Source: Pseudomonas sp. DTU_2021_1001937_2_SI_NGA_ILE_001 (lineage in GTDB: Bacteria; Pseudomonadota; Gammaproteobacteria; Pseudomonadales; Pseudomonadaceae). Taken from it: a stretch of DNA of 64,000 nt. A model generated the notes under the pieces. The model was not told the DNA's origin. It was given only the letters and a program-made list of their open reading frames with translations, and did no database searches. Shown piece after piece: positions 17,822-27,285 of the stretch; the first letter of the stretch is position 1; every line of letters begins with the position of its first letter. Where the stretch lies: the NCBI RefSeq assembly GCF_032463525.1, contig NZ_CP135971.1, positions 4,092,001 to 4,156,000 on the forward strand, read 5' to 3'. A program made the translations under genes and the position numbers.

Positions 17822-20101
17822 ATGCTCAATACGCTGCGCAAGATCGTCCAGGAAGTTAACTCCGCCAAGGATCTGAAGGCGGCGTTGGGCATTATTGTGT
17901 TGCGTGTGAAGGAGGCCATGGGCAGCCAGGTCTGCTCGGTCTACCTGCTCGACCCGGACACCAATCGCTTCGTGCTGATGGCCTCCGAAGGCCTCAACAA
18001 GCGCTCGATCGGCAAGGTCAGCATGGCCCCCAACGAGGGTCTGGTGGGCCTGGTCGGCACCCGTGAAGAACCCCTGAACCTCGAAGACGCCGCCGCGCAC
18101 CCGCGCTACCGCTACTTCGCCGAAACCGGCGAGGAGCGCTACGCCTCCTTCCTCGGCGCGCCGATCATCCACCACCGTCGGGTCGTCGGCGTCCTGGTCA
18201 TCCAGCAGAAAGAGCGTCGCCAGTTCGACGAAGGCGAAGAAGCCTTCCTGGTGACCATGAGCGCGCAGCTCGCCGGAGTCATCGCCCATGCCGAGGCCAC
18301 CGGTTCGATCCGTGGCCTGGGCCGCCAGGGCAAGGGCATCCAGGAAGCCAAGTTCGTCGGCGTGGCCGGTTCGCCCGGCGCGGCGGTGGGTGTGGCGGTG
18401 GTGGTGCTGCCGCCAGCCGATCTCGAGGTGGTGCCGGACAAGACCGTTACCGACATCGACGCCGAACTGGCGCTGTTCCAGAACGCCCTGGAAGGGGTGC
18501 GCAACGACATGCGCAACCTGTCCACCAAGCTCGCCACGCAACTGCGCCCCGAAGAGCGCGCGCTGTTCGATGTCTACCTGATGATGCTCGACGACGCCGC
18601 GCTGGGCAGCGAAGTGACCAACGTCATCAAGACCGGCCAATGGGCCCAGGGCGCGCTGCGCTCGGTGGTCACCGAACACGTCAACCGTTTCGAACTGATG
18701 GACGACGCCTACCTGCGCGAGCGCGCCTCGGACGTCAAGGACCTGGGCCGGCGCCTGCTGGCCTACCTGCAGGAGGCCCGCCAGCAGACCCTGGTCTACC
18801 CCGACAACACCATTCTGGTCAGTGAAGAGCTGTCCCCGGCCATGCTCGGCGAAGTACCCGAAGGCAAGCTGGTCGGCCTGGTCTCGGTCCAGGGGTCGGG
18901 CAACTCCCACGTGGCGATCCTGGCCCGCGCCATGGGCATTCCCACGGTCATGGGCCTGGTCGACTTTCCGTATTCCAAGGTCGATGGCATCGACCTGATC
19001 GTCGACGGCCACCATGGTGAGGTCTACACCAACCCCAGCGAGATCCTGCGCAAGCAGTTCTCCGTGGTGGTGGAAGAAGAGCGCCAGCTGTCCCAGGATC
19101 TCGATGCCCTGCGCGAACTGCCCTGCGTGACCCTCGACGGCCATCGCATGCCGCTGTGGGTCAACACCGGCCTGCTCGCCGACGTCGCCCGCGCCCAGCA
19201 GCGCGGCGCCGAAGGTGTCGGCCTGTACCGCACCGAAGTGCCGTTCATGATCAACCAGCGCTTCCCCAGCGAGAAGGAACAGCTGGCGATCTACCGCGAA
19301 CAACTGTCGGCTTTCCATCCGCTGCCGGTGACCATGCGCAGCCTGGACATCGGCGGTGACAAGGCGCTGTCCTACTTCCCCATCAAGGAAGAGAACCCCT
19401 TCCTGGGTTGGCGCGGCATTCGCGTGACCCTCGACCATCCGGAAATCTTCTTGGTCCAGACCCGCGCCATGCTCAAGGCCAGCGAAGGCCTGAACAACTT
19501 GCGCATCCTGCTGCCGATGATCTCCAGCACCCATGAAGTGGAAGAGGCCCTGCACCTGATTCACCGGGCCTGGGGCGAAGTGCGCGATGAGGGTGCCGAC
19601 GTGCCCATGCCGCCGGTCGGTGTGATGATCGAGGTTCCGGCGGCGGTCTACCAGGCCCGCGACCTGGCGCGCCAGGTCGACTTCCTGTCGGTGGGCTCCA
19701 ACGACCTGACCCAGTACCTGCTGGCCGTCGACCGCAACAACCCACGGGTTGCCGACCTCTACGACTACCTGCACCCGGCTGTGCTACAGGCCCTGCAGAG
19801 CGTGGTGCGCGACGCGCATGCCGAAGGCAAGACCATCAGCATCTGCGGCGAGATGGCCGGCGACCCGGCCGCCGCAGTGCTGTTGATGGCCATGGGCTTC
19901 GACAGTCTGTCGATGAACGCCACCAACCTGCCCAAGGTGAAGTGGATGCTGCGCCAGGTGGAGCTGGGCAGGGCCCAGGAGCTGCTGGCGCAACTGATGC
20001 AGAACGACAACCCGCAGGTCATCAGCAGTACCTTGCAACTGGCCCTGCGCAACCTCGGCCTGGCGCGCATGCTCAACCCGGGTTCGGTCAAGGGCCACTG
20101 A
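17822..20101 (+). CDS. ptsP: PEP-protein phosphotransferase of the nitrogen PTS (EI-Ntr)
   Basis: This 759-residue enzyme phosphorylates NPr from PEP at the head of the nitrogen-related PTS. An N-terminal GAF domain (about 1-150; GSQVCSVYLLDPDTNRFVL) precedes the enzyme I part. The phosphorylated His is about residue 363, in GSGNSHVAILARAMGIPTVM. The PEP-binding barrel follows (GLYRTEVPFM, SLDIGGDKALSYF), with the catalytic Cys in ISICGEMAGDP and FLSVGSNDLTQYLLAVDRNN. In P. putida this system tunes polyhydroxyalkanoate, potassium and carbon/nitrogen responses. The partners PtsN and PtsO are not in the window. Confidence 0.97.
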   Translation: MLNTLRKIVQEVNSAKDLKAALGIIVLRVKEAMGSQVCSVYLLDPDTNRFVLMASEGLNKRSIGKVSMAPNEGLVGLVGTREEPLNLEDAAAHPRYRYFAETGEERYASFLGAPIIHHRRVVGVLVIQQKERRQFDEGEEAFLVTMSAQLAGVIAHAEATGSIRGLGRQGKGIQEAKFVGVAGSPGAAVGVAVVVLPPADLEVVPDKTVTDIDAELALFQNALEGVRNDMRNLSTKLATQLRPEERALFDVYLMMLDDAALGSEVTNVIKTGQWAQGALRSVVTEHVNRFELMDDAYLRERASDVKDLGRRLLAYLQEARQQTLVYPDNTILVSEELSPAMLGEVPEGKLVGLVSVQGSGNSHVAILARAMGIPTVMGLVDFPYSKVDGIDLIVDGHHGEVYTNPSEILRKQFSVVVEEERQLSQDLDALRELPCVTLDGHRMPLWVNTGLLADVARAQQRGAEGVGLYRTEVPFMINQRFPSEKEQLAIYREQLSAFHPLPVTMRSLDIGGDKALSYFPIKEENPFLGWRGIRVTLDHPEIFLVQTRAMLKASEGLNNLRILLPMISSTHEVEEALHLIHRAWGEVRDEGADVPMPPVGVMIEVPAAVYQARDLARQVDFLSVGSNDLTQYLLAVDRNNPRVADLYDYLHPAVLQALQSVVRDAHAEGKTISICGEMAGDPAAAVLLMAMGFDSLSMNATNLPKVKWMLRQVELGRAQELLAQLMQNDNPQVISSTLQLALRNLGLARMLNPGSVKGH

Positions 20102-20135
20102 GCCTCGGGCACCTGGCCGTTCCAGGGGGGGGCAG

Positions 20136-20266
20136 GTGGGAGCGGCTTTAGCCGCGAAGGCGCCAGGAAATTCAGTGCATCTGTTGTGAACATGCGGTCG
20201 CTTCGCGGCTGAAGCCGCTCCTACCCTGCCTAACTGACCAGTATTGCGGCTTCAGCCGGTCCTACC
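20136..20266. repeat. cluster of three REP elements
   Basis: An inverted REP pair (GTGGGAGCGGCTTTAGCCGC from about 20137 and TTCGCGGCTGAAGCCGCTCC from 20202) is followed by a third, diverged unit (TTGCGGCTTCAGCCGGTCC, about 20244-20262). Spacer text GTGCATCTGTTGTGAACATG matches that in the 14249-14338 copy. A third spacer-like copy (CACTGCATCTGCTGCGAACA) starts near 20272. The cluster fills the gap between the converging ptsP and NRDE genes. Confidence 0.85.
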
Positions 20267-20330
20267 GGGGTCACTGCATCTGCTGCGAACACCGGGCCGC
20301 CTCGGTTGAACCCCACAGTCTGGGCTGGCG

Positions 20331-21077
20331 TCAGACCAGCACTTGCACCTCTTCCAGCGCCGCACCCTGCGGCCCGAAACTGCGCTCGATGATCCGCTGG
20401 CTGCCGTCCTGGTTGACGATCAGCACGGTGCTGGCGCGGGTGCCGTAGTTCGGGCTGGCGATGAAGATGCTCGACAGCAGGGTTTCGGTCTGCACACCGA
20501 CCCCGGTGTCTGGCAGCTCGGCGAGCGGTGCCGGCTGGCGGTCTTCCAGCAGGGCCAGCAAGGCTTCGGGCCGTGGGTCGTCCAGGCCGGCGTGCAGGGC
20601 TGCACGTGCCTTGCGCAGCTTGGGCCAGGGCGTGTCCAGGCGGGCATTCGACAGCCCATGGACGCCGGCGCCGAGACGCTCGGGTTGTGCGGCGCGGGAA
20701 TTCAGGTAGTACAGCTCTTCGCGAGTGCCGGCCAGCAGGTTGAAACCGCTGTAGGCCCCGGCCCGGTCGGCAACTTCGGCCAGGTAGTCGGCGGGCGCCT
20801 GGTTGCCGGCCAGAAAACCGGCGACCAGTTCACCCCGCGAACGCAGGCCCTGGGGCTGGCCGGGGTCGCGGATGTTGGTCAGCGCGGCGAAGCGTCCGGC
20901 GGCCGAGATGCCCAGCCAGGTGCCGCCGGCCTCCAGGTCGCGGCCGGCATACACGCCCGGCGCATCGGGCCAGGCCGCCAATGGGCTGGCAGGGCGGGCG
21001 TAGAATTCGTCCCGGTTGGCCGCCACGATCAGCGGTTGCGGGTGACCGGGGCGCCAGGCGAACACGATCAGGCACAT
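20331..21077 (-). CDS. NRDE family protein (TANGO2-like)
   Basis: The 248-residue protein has the family-defining N terminus MCLIVFAWRPGHPQPLIVAA followed by NRDEF. The ATG at 21077 follows GGAGCC. Other features are GRDLEAGGTWLGIS, RFAALTNIRDP, SRGELV and GVHGLSNARLDTPWPK. Cys2 could act as an N-terminal nucleophile, as the wider Ntn-hydrolase likeness suggests, but the activity is unproven. The human relative TANGO2 has been linked to heme and lipid handling. It is a single gene, divergent from lgt. Confidence 0.85.
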   Translation of the reverse strand: MCLIVFAWRPGHPQPLIVAANRDEFYARPASPLAAWPDAPGVYAGRDLEAGGTWLGISAAGRFAALTNIRDPGQPQGLRSRGELVAGFLAGNQAPADYLAEVADRAGAYSGFNLLAGTREELYYLNSRAAQPERLGAGVHGLSNARLDTPWPKLRKARAALHAGLDDPRPEALLALLEDRQPAPLAELPDTGVGVQTETLLSSIFIASPNYGTRASTVLIVNQDGSQRIIERSFGPQGAALEEVQVLV

Positions 21078-21204
21078 GTACGGCTCCTTGTGAAACATGA
21101 ACTTTGCTTATCTCCGGTCGGCGGCGTCTAGAGCCACGCGCCGGGCTCCGGTACTATGCCCGCCTGATCCAGTTGCCCCACGGGCATCTCATTGAGGAGT
21201 CGCA

Positions 21205-22017
21205 ATGCTGCCTTACCCGCAGATTGACCCGGTAGCGGTTTCGCTTGGCCCGCTGAAAATTCACTGGTACGGCCTGATGTACCTGGTCGGTATCGGCGGT
21301 GCCTGGTGGCTGGCCACGCGCAGGATGCAGGGCTTCGACCCGACCTGGACCAAAGAGAAAATCTCCGACCTGGTGTTCTGGCTGGCCATGGGCGTGATCG
21401 TCGGCGGGCGGCTCGGCTATGTGCTGTTCTACGACCTGTCGGCCTACATTGCCAACCCGCTGCTGATCTTCGAGGTGTGGAAGGGCGGCATGTCCTTCCA
21501 CGGAGGTTTCATCGGCGTAATGCTGGCGGCCTGGTGGTTCGGCAAGCGCAACGGCAAGAGCTTCTTCCAGCTGATGGACTTCGTCGCGCCGCTGGTGCCC
21601 ATCGGCCTGGGCGCCGGGCGCATTGGCAACTTCATCAACGCCGAGCTGTGGGGCAAGCCGACCGACGTGCCGTGGGCCATGGTCTTCCCGCCGTTTAGCG
21701 ACCCGGCACAGCTGGCACGGCACCCGTCGCAGCTGTACCAGTTCGCCTTGGAAGGCGTCGCGCTGTTCATCATCCTCAACCTGTACATCCGCAAGCCGCG
21801 CCCGACCATGGCGGTGTCCGGCATGTTCGCCATGTTCTACGGCATCTTCCGTTTCATCGTCGAATTCGTTCGGGTGCCGGATGCACAGCTGGGCTACCTG
21901 GCCTGGGGCTGGGTCACCATGGGGCAGATTCTCAGCCTGCCGATGATCTTCGCCGGCGCCTTCATGATCTGGCTGGCCTACAAGCGTGACCCGGCCGCCT
22001 CCAGGGCTGCCGTCTAA
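21205..22017 (+). CDS. lgt: phosphatidylglycerol--prolipoprotein diacylglyceryl transferase
   Basis: This 270-residue inner-membrane enzyme transfers diacylglycerol from phosphatidylglycerol to the lipobox Cys of prolipoproteins. About seven hydrophobic helices are visible. Family motifs are [12 protein letters not shown], the essential HGGF ([10 protein letters not shown]) and [13 protein letters not shown] (signature with the catalytic Arg), followed by [19 protein letters not shown] precedes the ATG. It sits 50 bases before thyA, a pairing seen widely in gamma-proteobacteria. Confidence 0.97.
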   Translation: MLPYPQIDPVAVSLGPLKIHWYGLMYLVGIGGAWWLATRRMQGFDPTWTKEKISDLVFWLAMGVIVGGRLGYVLFYDLSAYIANPLLIFEVWKGGMSFHGGFIGVMLAAWWFGKRNGKSFFQLMDFVAPLVPIGLGAGRIGNFINAELWGKPTDVPWAMVFPPFSDPAQLARHPSQLYQFALEGVALFIILNLYIRKPRPTMAVSGMFAMFYGIFRFIVEFVRVPDAQLGYLAWGWVTMGQILSLPMIFAGAFMIWLAYKRDPAASRAAV

Positions 22018-22025
22018 TACTGAAA

Positions 22026-22045
22026 CGCCGGGCTGCAGCCCGGCG
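22026..22045. promoter_or_regulatory. perfect hairpin between lgt and thyA
   Basis: CGCCGGGCTGCAGCCCGGCG is a perfect 20-base palindrome starting 9 bases after the lgt stop, followed by only a short TGTTCATT. It may partly terminate or protect the lgt message before thyA. Confidence 0.5.
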
Positions 22046-22067
22046 TGTTCATTCAAGCAGGTAATTT

Positions 22068-23039
22068 ATGAAGCAATATCTGGAACTCGTCGCCCATGTG
22101 ATCAAGCACGGGACCTTGCAGGCCAACCGCACCGGCATCAACACCATCAGCTTCCCCGGTGCCATGCTGCGTTTCGACCTGCAGGAGGGCTTCCCGGCCA
22201 TCACCACCCGGCGCCTGGCCTTCAAGGCCGCCATCGGCGAGATGGTCGGCTTCCTGCGCGGGGTGAACAATGCGGCCGAATTCCGCGCCCTGGGCTGCAA
22301 GGTCTGGGACCAGAACGCCAACGAGAACGCCCAGTGGCTGAACAACCCGTTCCGCCAGGGCGAAGACGATCTGGGCGAGATCTACGGCGTGCAGTGGCGC
22401 AAATGGCCGGCCTACAAGCGCATTCCGGCCAGCAACACGGCGGCCATCGAGCAGACCCTGGCCCAGGGCTACCGGCAGATCGCCGAGGCCGAGGAAGACG
22501 GCCAGGCCTTCGTGGTGCTGTACAAGGCCATCGACCAGATCCGCCAGTGCGTGGACACCATCATCAATGACCCCGGCAGCCGGCGCATTCTGTTCCACGG
22601 CTGGAACTGCGCGCAGCTCGATGAAATGGCCCTGCCGCCGTGCCACCTGCTGTACCAGCTGCACCCCAACCCGCAGACCCGGGAAATCTCCCTGACCCTG
22701 TACATCCGCTCCAACGACCTGGGGCTGGGCACGCCGTTCAACCTGGCCGAGGGCGCCGCGCTGCTCAGCCTGATCGGCCGCCTGACCGGCTACACGCCGC
22801 GCTGGTTCACCTACTTCATCGGCGATGCGCATGTGTACGAGAACCACCTGGACATGCTCAACGAGCAGCTCAGCCGCGAGCCGTTCCCGCTGCCGAAGCT
22901 AGTGATCGCCGACCGCGTGCCGGAGTTCGCCAAGACCGGTATCTACCAGCCGCAATGGCTGGAGCAGGTCGAGCCTTCGGACTTCAGCCTGGAAGGCTAC
23001 CAGCACCACGCTCCGCTGACCGCGCCGATGGCGGTCTGA
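22068..23039 (+). CDS. thyA: thymidylate synthase
   Basis: The 323-residue enzyme methylates dUMP to dTMP using methylene-tetrahydrofolate. The nucleophilic Cys is residue 192 ([11 protein letters not shown]). Other conserved parts are the start [35 protein letters not shown], the [14 protein letters not shown] stretch, and [13 protein letters not shown]. It is longer than E. coli ThyA (264). The extra residues fall between about 85 and 150 (the [11 protein letters not shown] and [20 protein letters not shown] region), as in larger bacterial ThyA proteins. It is likely co-transcribed with lgt. Confidence 0.96.
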   Translation: MKQYLELVAHVIKHGTLQANRTGINTISFPGAMLRFDLQEGFPAITTRRLAFKAAIGEMVGFLRGVNNAAEFRALGCKVWDQNANENAQWLNNPFRQGEDDLGEIYGVQWRKWPAYKRIPASNTAAIEQTLAQGYRQIAEAEEDGQAFVVLYKAIDQIRQCVDTIINDPGSRRILFHGWNCAQLDEMALPPCHLLYQLHPNPQTREISLTLYIRSNDLGLGTPFNLAEGAALLSLIGRLTGYTPRWFTYFIGDAHVYENHLDMLNEQLSREPFPLPKLVIADRVPEFAKTGIYQPQWLEQVEPSDFSLEGYQHHAPLTAPMAV

Positions 23040-23045
23040 CCAGCG

Positions 23046-24458
23046 TCAACCGGCCCTGCGCAGCAGCGGGGCCAGGCGCCGAGCCAGGTCGTTGGCCTGC
23101 TCGGCACTGGCCACGTTGGTGAAGCCCATCAACAGCCCCTGCCGACGCACCTCGCCCAGATACCACCCCGACAATCCCTGCACGGCCAGGCCCGCCCGCC
23201 GAGCCTCGGCAGCCACCGGCCCATCATCCTGATTGCTCAGAAGCGCCAGCAGGTGCATGCCCCCGGCCTGTTCATCGAGCTGCAGATGCGCGCCGCCCTG
23301 CGCTTGCAGGGCGTCGAGCAGCCACTGCCGGCGTCGCGCATAGAGCTGGCGCATGCGGTTCAGGTGGCGGGCGAAATGCCCTTCACCCATGAAGGTGGCG
23401 ACCGTGGCCTGATGCAGCAGCGGGCAATGGTTGTGCAGACGATCGGCCTGGCGGGCGAAGGCATCCACCAGCGGTGCGGGAACCACCAGGTAGGCCAGGC
23501 GCAGCCCCGGAAACAGCACCTTGCTGAACGTGCCGGTGTACAGCACGCGTTCCTGCTGGTCGAGGCTCTTCAGGGCCGGAAGCGGCTTGCCGCGGTAGCG
23601 GTACTCGCTGTCGTAGTCGTCTTCGATGATCCAGCTGCCCTGGCGCCCGGCCCAGCCCAGCAGGGCCAGGCGCCGCGGCAGGCTCAGCGAGACCCCCAGT
23701 GGGCTCTGGTGGGTGGGGGTGACCACCGCGAAGCGCGCCTGCGGCGCCAGGGCTACGCCACACGCCACGTCCAGGCCCTCGGCGTCGACAGGCACCGGCA
23801 CCAGTTGCGCACCGGCCTCCAGCAGCACCTGGCGGGCCATGAAGTAGCCGGGGTCTTCGAGCCAGCAGGCATCGCCGGGCTGCATCAGGGTATGGCGGAT
23901 CAGGTCCAGGCAGGCCCGATAGCCGGCGCAGACGAACACTTGGTCGGGCTGGCAATGAATACCCCTGGAAATGCCCAGGTAGGTCGCAATGGCGGTGCGC
24001 AGAGGCGCATGACCCTGCGGTGACGGGTAGACCAGCCCCTCCAGGCCACTGTGCCGTAGCTGGCGCGCGGCCAGGCGGTTCCACAGTTTGCGCGGGAAGG
24101 CATCCAGTGCCGGCAGGCCCATCTGCAAGGGCATGGGCAGCGTGCCGCTGTGCGCCGGCTGGTAGCTCGGGGCAGCATCCGGCACCGGCTGTGCCTGGCG
24201 CGCCTGGGCCGTGAGCTGCGGGCTGACCACCGTACCGGCTGCGCCCCGAGGGCTCAGGTAACCCTCGCCGATCAGCAACTGGTAGGCCGCCTCGACGGTG
24301 CCGCGTGCCAGGTTCAGTTCGGCCGCCAGGGCGCGCACCGCCGGTACCCGCTCGCCCGGTTGCAGGCGGCCATTGGCAATGGCTTCGCGAAAGCGTTGGT
24401 AGAGCTGCCGGTAGATCGGCAGCGCCTGGCTGCGGTCCGGGTCGAAGGATAACGACAT
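23046..24458 (-). CDS. MocR-type GntR regulator with aminotransferase-like domain
   Basis: This 470-residue protein fuses an N-terminal winged-helix GntR DNA-binding domain (about 10-75; PGERVPAVRALAAELNLARG) to a fold-type I aminotransferase domain (about 110-465). The PLP-binding Lys is about residue 313 (YTGTFSKVLFPGLRLAY), and the cofactor Asp/Tyr region is IIEDDYDSEYRYRG. MocR proteins sense PLP or amino compounds and usually regulate the neighbouring divergent gene and themselves. The 87-bp gap to the divergent GNAT gene would hold its site. The thyA stop is only six bases from this gene's stop; the two converge. Confidence 0.93.
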   Translation of the reverse strand: MSLSFDPDRSQALPIYRQLYQRFREAIANGRLQPGERVPAVRALAAELNLARGTVEAAYQLLIGEGYLSPRGAAGTVVSPQLTAQARQAQPVPDAAPSYQPAHSGTLPMPLQMGLPALDAFPRKLWNRLAARQLRHSGLEGLVYPSPQGHAPLRTAIATYLGISRGIHCQPDQVFVCAGYRACLDLIRHTLMQPGDACWLEDPGYFMARQVLLEAGAQLVPVPVDAEGLDVACGVALAPQARFAVVTPTHQSPLGVSLSLPRRLALLGWAGRQGSWIIEDDYDSEYRYRGKPLPALKSLDQQERVLYTGTFSKVLFPGLRLAYLVVPAPLVDAFARQADRLHNHCPLLHQATVATFMGEGHFARHLNRMRQLYARRRQWLLDALQAQGGAHLQLDEQAGGMHLLALLSNQDDGPVAAEARRAGLAVQGLSGWYLGEVRRQGLLMGFTNVASAEQANDLARRLAPLLRRAG

Positions 24459-24545
24459 GGCCTACTCGTTTGTGCATTTTTTGGCCCTGTAGCTTAAGTC
24501 ATTGGCGGCCTAGAGTGGCTCATCCTTTTCTGGAGCCCCTCCGTC

Positions 24546-24992
24546 ATGTCATGCACCTTCGAACACCTTGAAACGCCCCAGGCGCTGGCCGACAGCCTGG
24601 CGCTGATGCGCGTGCTGCGCCCGCACCTGGGCGATCCACAGCGCTATGTGACCCAGCTGCAACGCCAGATGCGTCAGGGCTACCGCCTGCTGGGCGCGTT
24701 CGAGCAAGGCCAGCTGGTCGGCCTGGCCGGCTACCGCGAGACAGAGAATCTGTTGTACGGGCGCTTCGTTTATGTCGACGACCTAGTGATCGAACCCGGC
24801 CTGCAGCGCGGCGGCCTGGGCGGGCGGCTGCTCGATGCGGTGCGCGAATGGGCCAGGCAGGGCGGGTGTGCCCACTTCGTGCTGGACACCGGCCTGCACA
24901 TGCCCTTGGCCCAGCGTTTCTACTTCCGTCAGGGCCTGCTGGCGCGTGGCATGCACTTCAGCCAGCGCCTGCAAGAAGAGGGCGCGGCATGA
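24546..24992 (+). CDS. GNAT family N-acetyltransferase
   Basis: The 148-residue acetyltransferase has the acetyl-CoA-binding motif A in VDDLVIEPGLQRGGLGGRLL, then a helix (DAVREWARQGGC) and the motif B strand-helix (HFVLDTGLHMPLAQRFYFRQG). It is the first gene of a three-gene operon divergent from the MocR regulator. Its stop overlaps the start of the next gene (ATGA). The substrate is unknown; the neighbours suggest a role in responding to a reactive or quinone-like compound. Confidence 0.85.
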   Translation: MSCTFEHLETPQALADSLALMRVLRPHLGDPQRYVTQLQRQMRQGYRLLGAFEQGQLVGLAGYRETENLLYGRFVYVDDLVIEPGLQRGGLGGRLLDAVREWARQGGCAHFVLDTGLHMPLAQRFYFRQGLLARGMHFSQRLQEEGAA

Positions 24993-25603
24993 ACCGGATT
25001 CTGCTACTCAACGCCAGCCCCCTGGGCGAAGCCGCGCAGGGCCAGCGCCTGGCTCGTGAACTGTTGGCGGCCCTGGGTCGCCAGCATCCGCAGCTCACCC
25101 TGGTGGAGCGCGACCTCGGGCTGCAACACCTGCCGCCGCTGCCGGCCAACTACGCGTACGCCGTCAGCAGCGCCGCGCCGCTCCACGACCCGGCCTTCGA
25201 GGTGTCCGAGGCGCTGATCGGTGAACTGGAGCAGTGCGACGCGCTGTTCATCACCACGCCCATGCACAACTTCGCCGTGCCGGCAGCGCTCAAGCTGTGG
25301 ATCGACTACGTGCTGCGCATCCACCGCACGTTCGCCCCGGCGCCCGATGGCAGTAAGCACGGCCTGTTGGGCGACCGGCCGGTCTATGTGCTGGTCAGCT
25401 CCGGCGGCTTTCACCAAGGCGAACGCGCCCGGCAGCCGGATTTCCTGACCTCGTACCTGCGCCACGTGCTCAACACCCTGGGCCTGTTCGACCTGCATTT
25501 CACCTATCTGCAAGGCCTGGCGCACGGCGAGGCGGCCATGGACAACGCGTTGTCCGCCGCCCGTGCGCGCCTGGCGCTCGAACCACTGTTCCGTTCCCTC
25601 TGA
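24989..25603 (+). CDS. FMN-dependent NADH-azoreductase / quinone reductase family protein
   Basis: This 204-residue flavodoxin-fold protein is close in length to E. coli AzoR (201). The FMN phosphate loop is LLLNASPLGEAAQGQRLA. The family motif TTPMHNFAVPAALKLWIDYV resembles the AzoR MYNF-IP region. VLVSSGGFHQGERARQPDF and YLRHVLNTLGLFDLHF complete the fold. It likely reduces quinones, azo or nitro compounds with NAD(P)H through FMN. It overlaps the upstream GNAT gene by four bases and precedes an AhpD-like gene by 17 bases. Confidence 0.87.
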   Translation: MNRILLLNASPLGEAAQGQRLARELLAALGRQHPQLTLVERDLGLQHLPPLPANYAYAVSSAAPLHDPAFEVSEALIGELEQCDALFITTPMHNFAVPAALKLWIDYVLRIHRTFAPAPDGSKHGLLGDRPVYVLVSSGGFHQGERARQPDFLTSYLRHVLNTLGLFDLHFTYLQGLAHGEAAMDNALSAARARLALEPLFRSL

Positions 25604-25620
25604 CCTACCGGAGATTCATC

Positions 25621-26052
25621 ATGAGCCAACTCAGACTGCCGTTTTCCACCCTGTCCCCGGCTGCCTACCAGGGCCTGCTGGCCACCAACAAGGCGCTGCT
25701 CGAAGGCCCGCTGGGTGGCGTGCTGGTGGAGCTGGTGTTTCTGCGCGTGTCGCAGATCAACGGCTGTGCCTTCTGCCTGGGCAAGCACGCCAAGGCCCTG
25801 CGCGAAAGCGGGGTCGCGCAGGAAAAGCTCGACTGCCTGGCCGGCTGGCGCCTCAGCGAGCGCTTCGATGAGCGCGAACGCGCGGCCCTGGCCTGGGCGG
25901 AGTGCCTGACGTACGTGGCCGACAAGGGCGCGCCCGACGAATGCTACGAGCCGTTGAAGGCGCACTTCTCGGACGCGCAGATCAGCGACCTGACCATGGC
26001 CGTGTCGCTGATGAACGCCTTCAACCGCCTAGCGGTGGGCATGAAGCTGTAA
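25621..26052 (+). CDS. carboxymuconolactone decarboxylase / AhpD-like protein
   Basis: The 143-residue all-helical protein has the AhpD-type redox motif Cys-X2-Cys followed by His (QINGCAFCLGKHAKALRESG). Later helices (RERAALAWAECLTYVAD and QISDLTMAVSLMNAFNRLAVG) match the family. Such proteins act as alkylhydroperoxidase-like thiol reductases. With the azoreductase-like and GNAT genes upstream it forms a probable detoxification operon under the MocR regulator. The start follows GGAG. Confidence 0.88.
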   Translation: MSQLRLPFSTLSPAAYQGLLATNKALLEGPLGGVLVELVFLRVSQINGCAFCLGKHAKALRESGVAQEKLDCLAGWRLSERFDERERAALAWAECLTYVADKGAPDECYEPLKAHFSDAQISDLTMAVSLMNAFNRLAVGMKL

Positions 26053-26094
26053 GCGCCGGTCGGACCGCTCGCCCCTGCAGCCGGTCCGGGCCGT

Positions 26095-27255
26095 TCAGGG
26101 GCGCTGGCCGATTTCCACGCTCTGTGCCGTCCAGCCGGCCACCCGCTCGCTCAGCGACAGGCCCAGGCCGGGGCGGGTAGGCACCAGCATGCGCCCATCA
26201 CGGGTTTCCAGGCGTTCGTTGAACAGCGGTTCCAGCCATTCGAAGTGTTCCACCCACGGCTCGGTGGGGTAGGTGGCGGCCAGGTGCACGTGCAGCTCCA
26301 TGGCGAAATGCGGCGCCATCATCAGCCCGGCCTGCTCGGCCATGCCGGCAACCTTGAGGAACGGCGTGATACCGCCGACCCGTGGCGCATCGGGCATCAG
26401 GTAGTCGGCGCCGCGCAGCTTGATGAACTCGGCGTGCTCGGCGACGCTGGTGAGCATCTCGCCGGTGGCGATCGGCGTGTCGAACTGGCGGGCCAGTTCG
26501 GCATGGCCCTCGGCGTCATAGCAGTCCAGCGGTTCTTCGATCCACACCAGGTTATGCGCTTCGAACTGCCGGCACATGCGCTGCGCGGTGGGGCGGTCCC
26601 ACTGCTGGTTGGCGTCGACCATCAACGGAAAGTTATCCCCAAGGTGCTGGCGCACCGTGCTGACCCGATGGATATCCACAGCGCAGTCCGGCTGGCCGAC
26701 CTTGAGCTTGATGCCGCCGATGCCCTTTTCCCGCGACAGATCGGTGTTCTTCAGCAGTTGCTCCAGCGGCGTGTGCAGGAAGCCTCCGGAGGTGTTGTAG
26801 CAGCGTACCGAATCGCGCTGCGCGCCGAGCAGCCGCGCCAGTGACAGGTTGGCGCGCTTGGCCTTGAGGTCCCACAGGGCAACGTCGAAGGCGCCGATGG
26901 CCTGGGTCGACAGGCCGCTGCGGCCCACCGAGGCACCGGCCCAGCAGAGTTTTGTCCACAGCCTGGCGATGTCGCTGGGGTTCTCGCCGATCAGCGCCGG
27001 GGCGATTTCCTGGGCGTGGGCGAACTGGCCGGGGCCGCCGGCACGCTTGGAATAGCTGAAGCCCAGGCCGCTGTGGCCGTCGCGGGTCTGCACCTCGACG
27101 AACAGCATGGCGATTTCGGTCATGGGTTTCTGCCGCCCGGTGAGCACCTTGGCGTCACTGATCGGGTTGGCCAGCGGCAGGAACACCGAGGACACCTTGA
27201 TCCAGGCGATCTGGTCGTGGTCGGCGGACGGGCGGTCTTGTGCTTGTGTGCTCAT
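26095..27255 (-). CDS. L-talarate/galactarate dehydratase (enolase superfamily)
   Basis: This 386-residue enzyme of the mandelate racemase subgroup dehydrates galactarate or L-talarate to 5-keto-4-deoxy-glucarate. From memory it is very close to Salmonella TalrD/GalrD over its length: ISDAKVLTGRQKPMTE, FSYSKRAGGPGQFAHA, CYNTSGGFLHTP and HFEWLEPLFNERLE. The catalytic K-x-K is in GIGGIKLKVGQPD. The metal ligands are in MVDANQQWDR, VWIEEPLD and TGEML, and the catalytic His is in APHFAMELH. It follows the MFS gene by 30 bases, under the LacI-type regulator. No later enzyme of the pathway lies in the window. Confidence 0.88.
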   Translation of the reverse strand: MSTQAQDRPSADHDQIAWIKVSSVFLPLANPISDAKVLTGRQKPMTEIAMLFVEVQTRDGHSGLGFSYSKRAGGPGQFAHAQEIAPALIGENPSDIARLWTKLCWAGASVGRSGLSTQAIGAFDVALWDLKAKRANLSLARLLGAQRDSVRCYNTSGGFLHTPLEQLLKNTDLSREKGIGGIKLKVGQPDCAVDIHRVSTVRQHLGDNFPLMVDANQQWDRPTAQRMCRQFEAHNLVWIEEPLDCYDAEGHAELARQFDTPIATGEMLTSVAEHAEFIKLRGADYLMPDAPRVGGITPFLKVAGMAEQAGLMMAPHFAMELHVHLAATYPTEPWVEHFEWLEPLFNERLETRDGRMLVPTRPGLGLSLSERVAGWTAQSVEIGQRP

Positions 27256-27285
27256 GTCACTCTCCTAGAGGGTGTGGATGACTTT

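Noticed and set aside
17183..19774. An 863-codon minus-strand open frame opposite rppH and ptsP
   Set aside because: It is a high-GC shadow of ptsP with no recognisable domain, and the plus-strand genes are certain.
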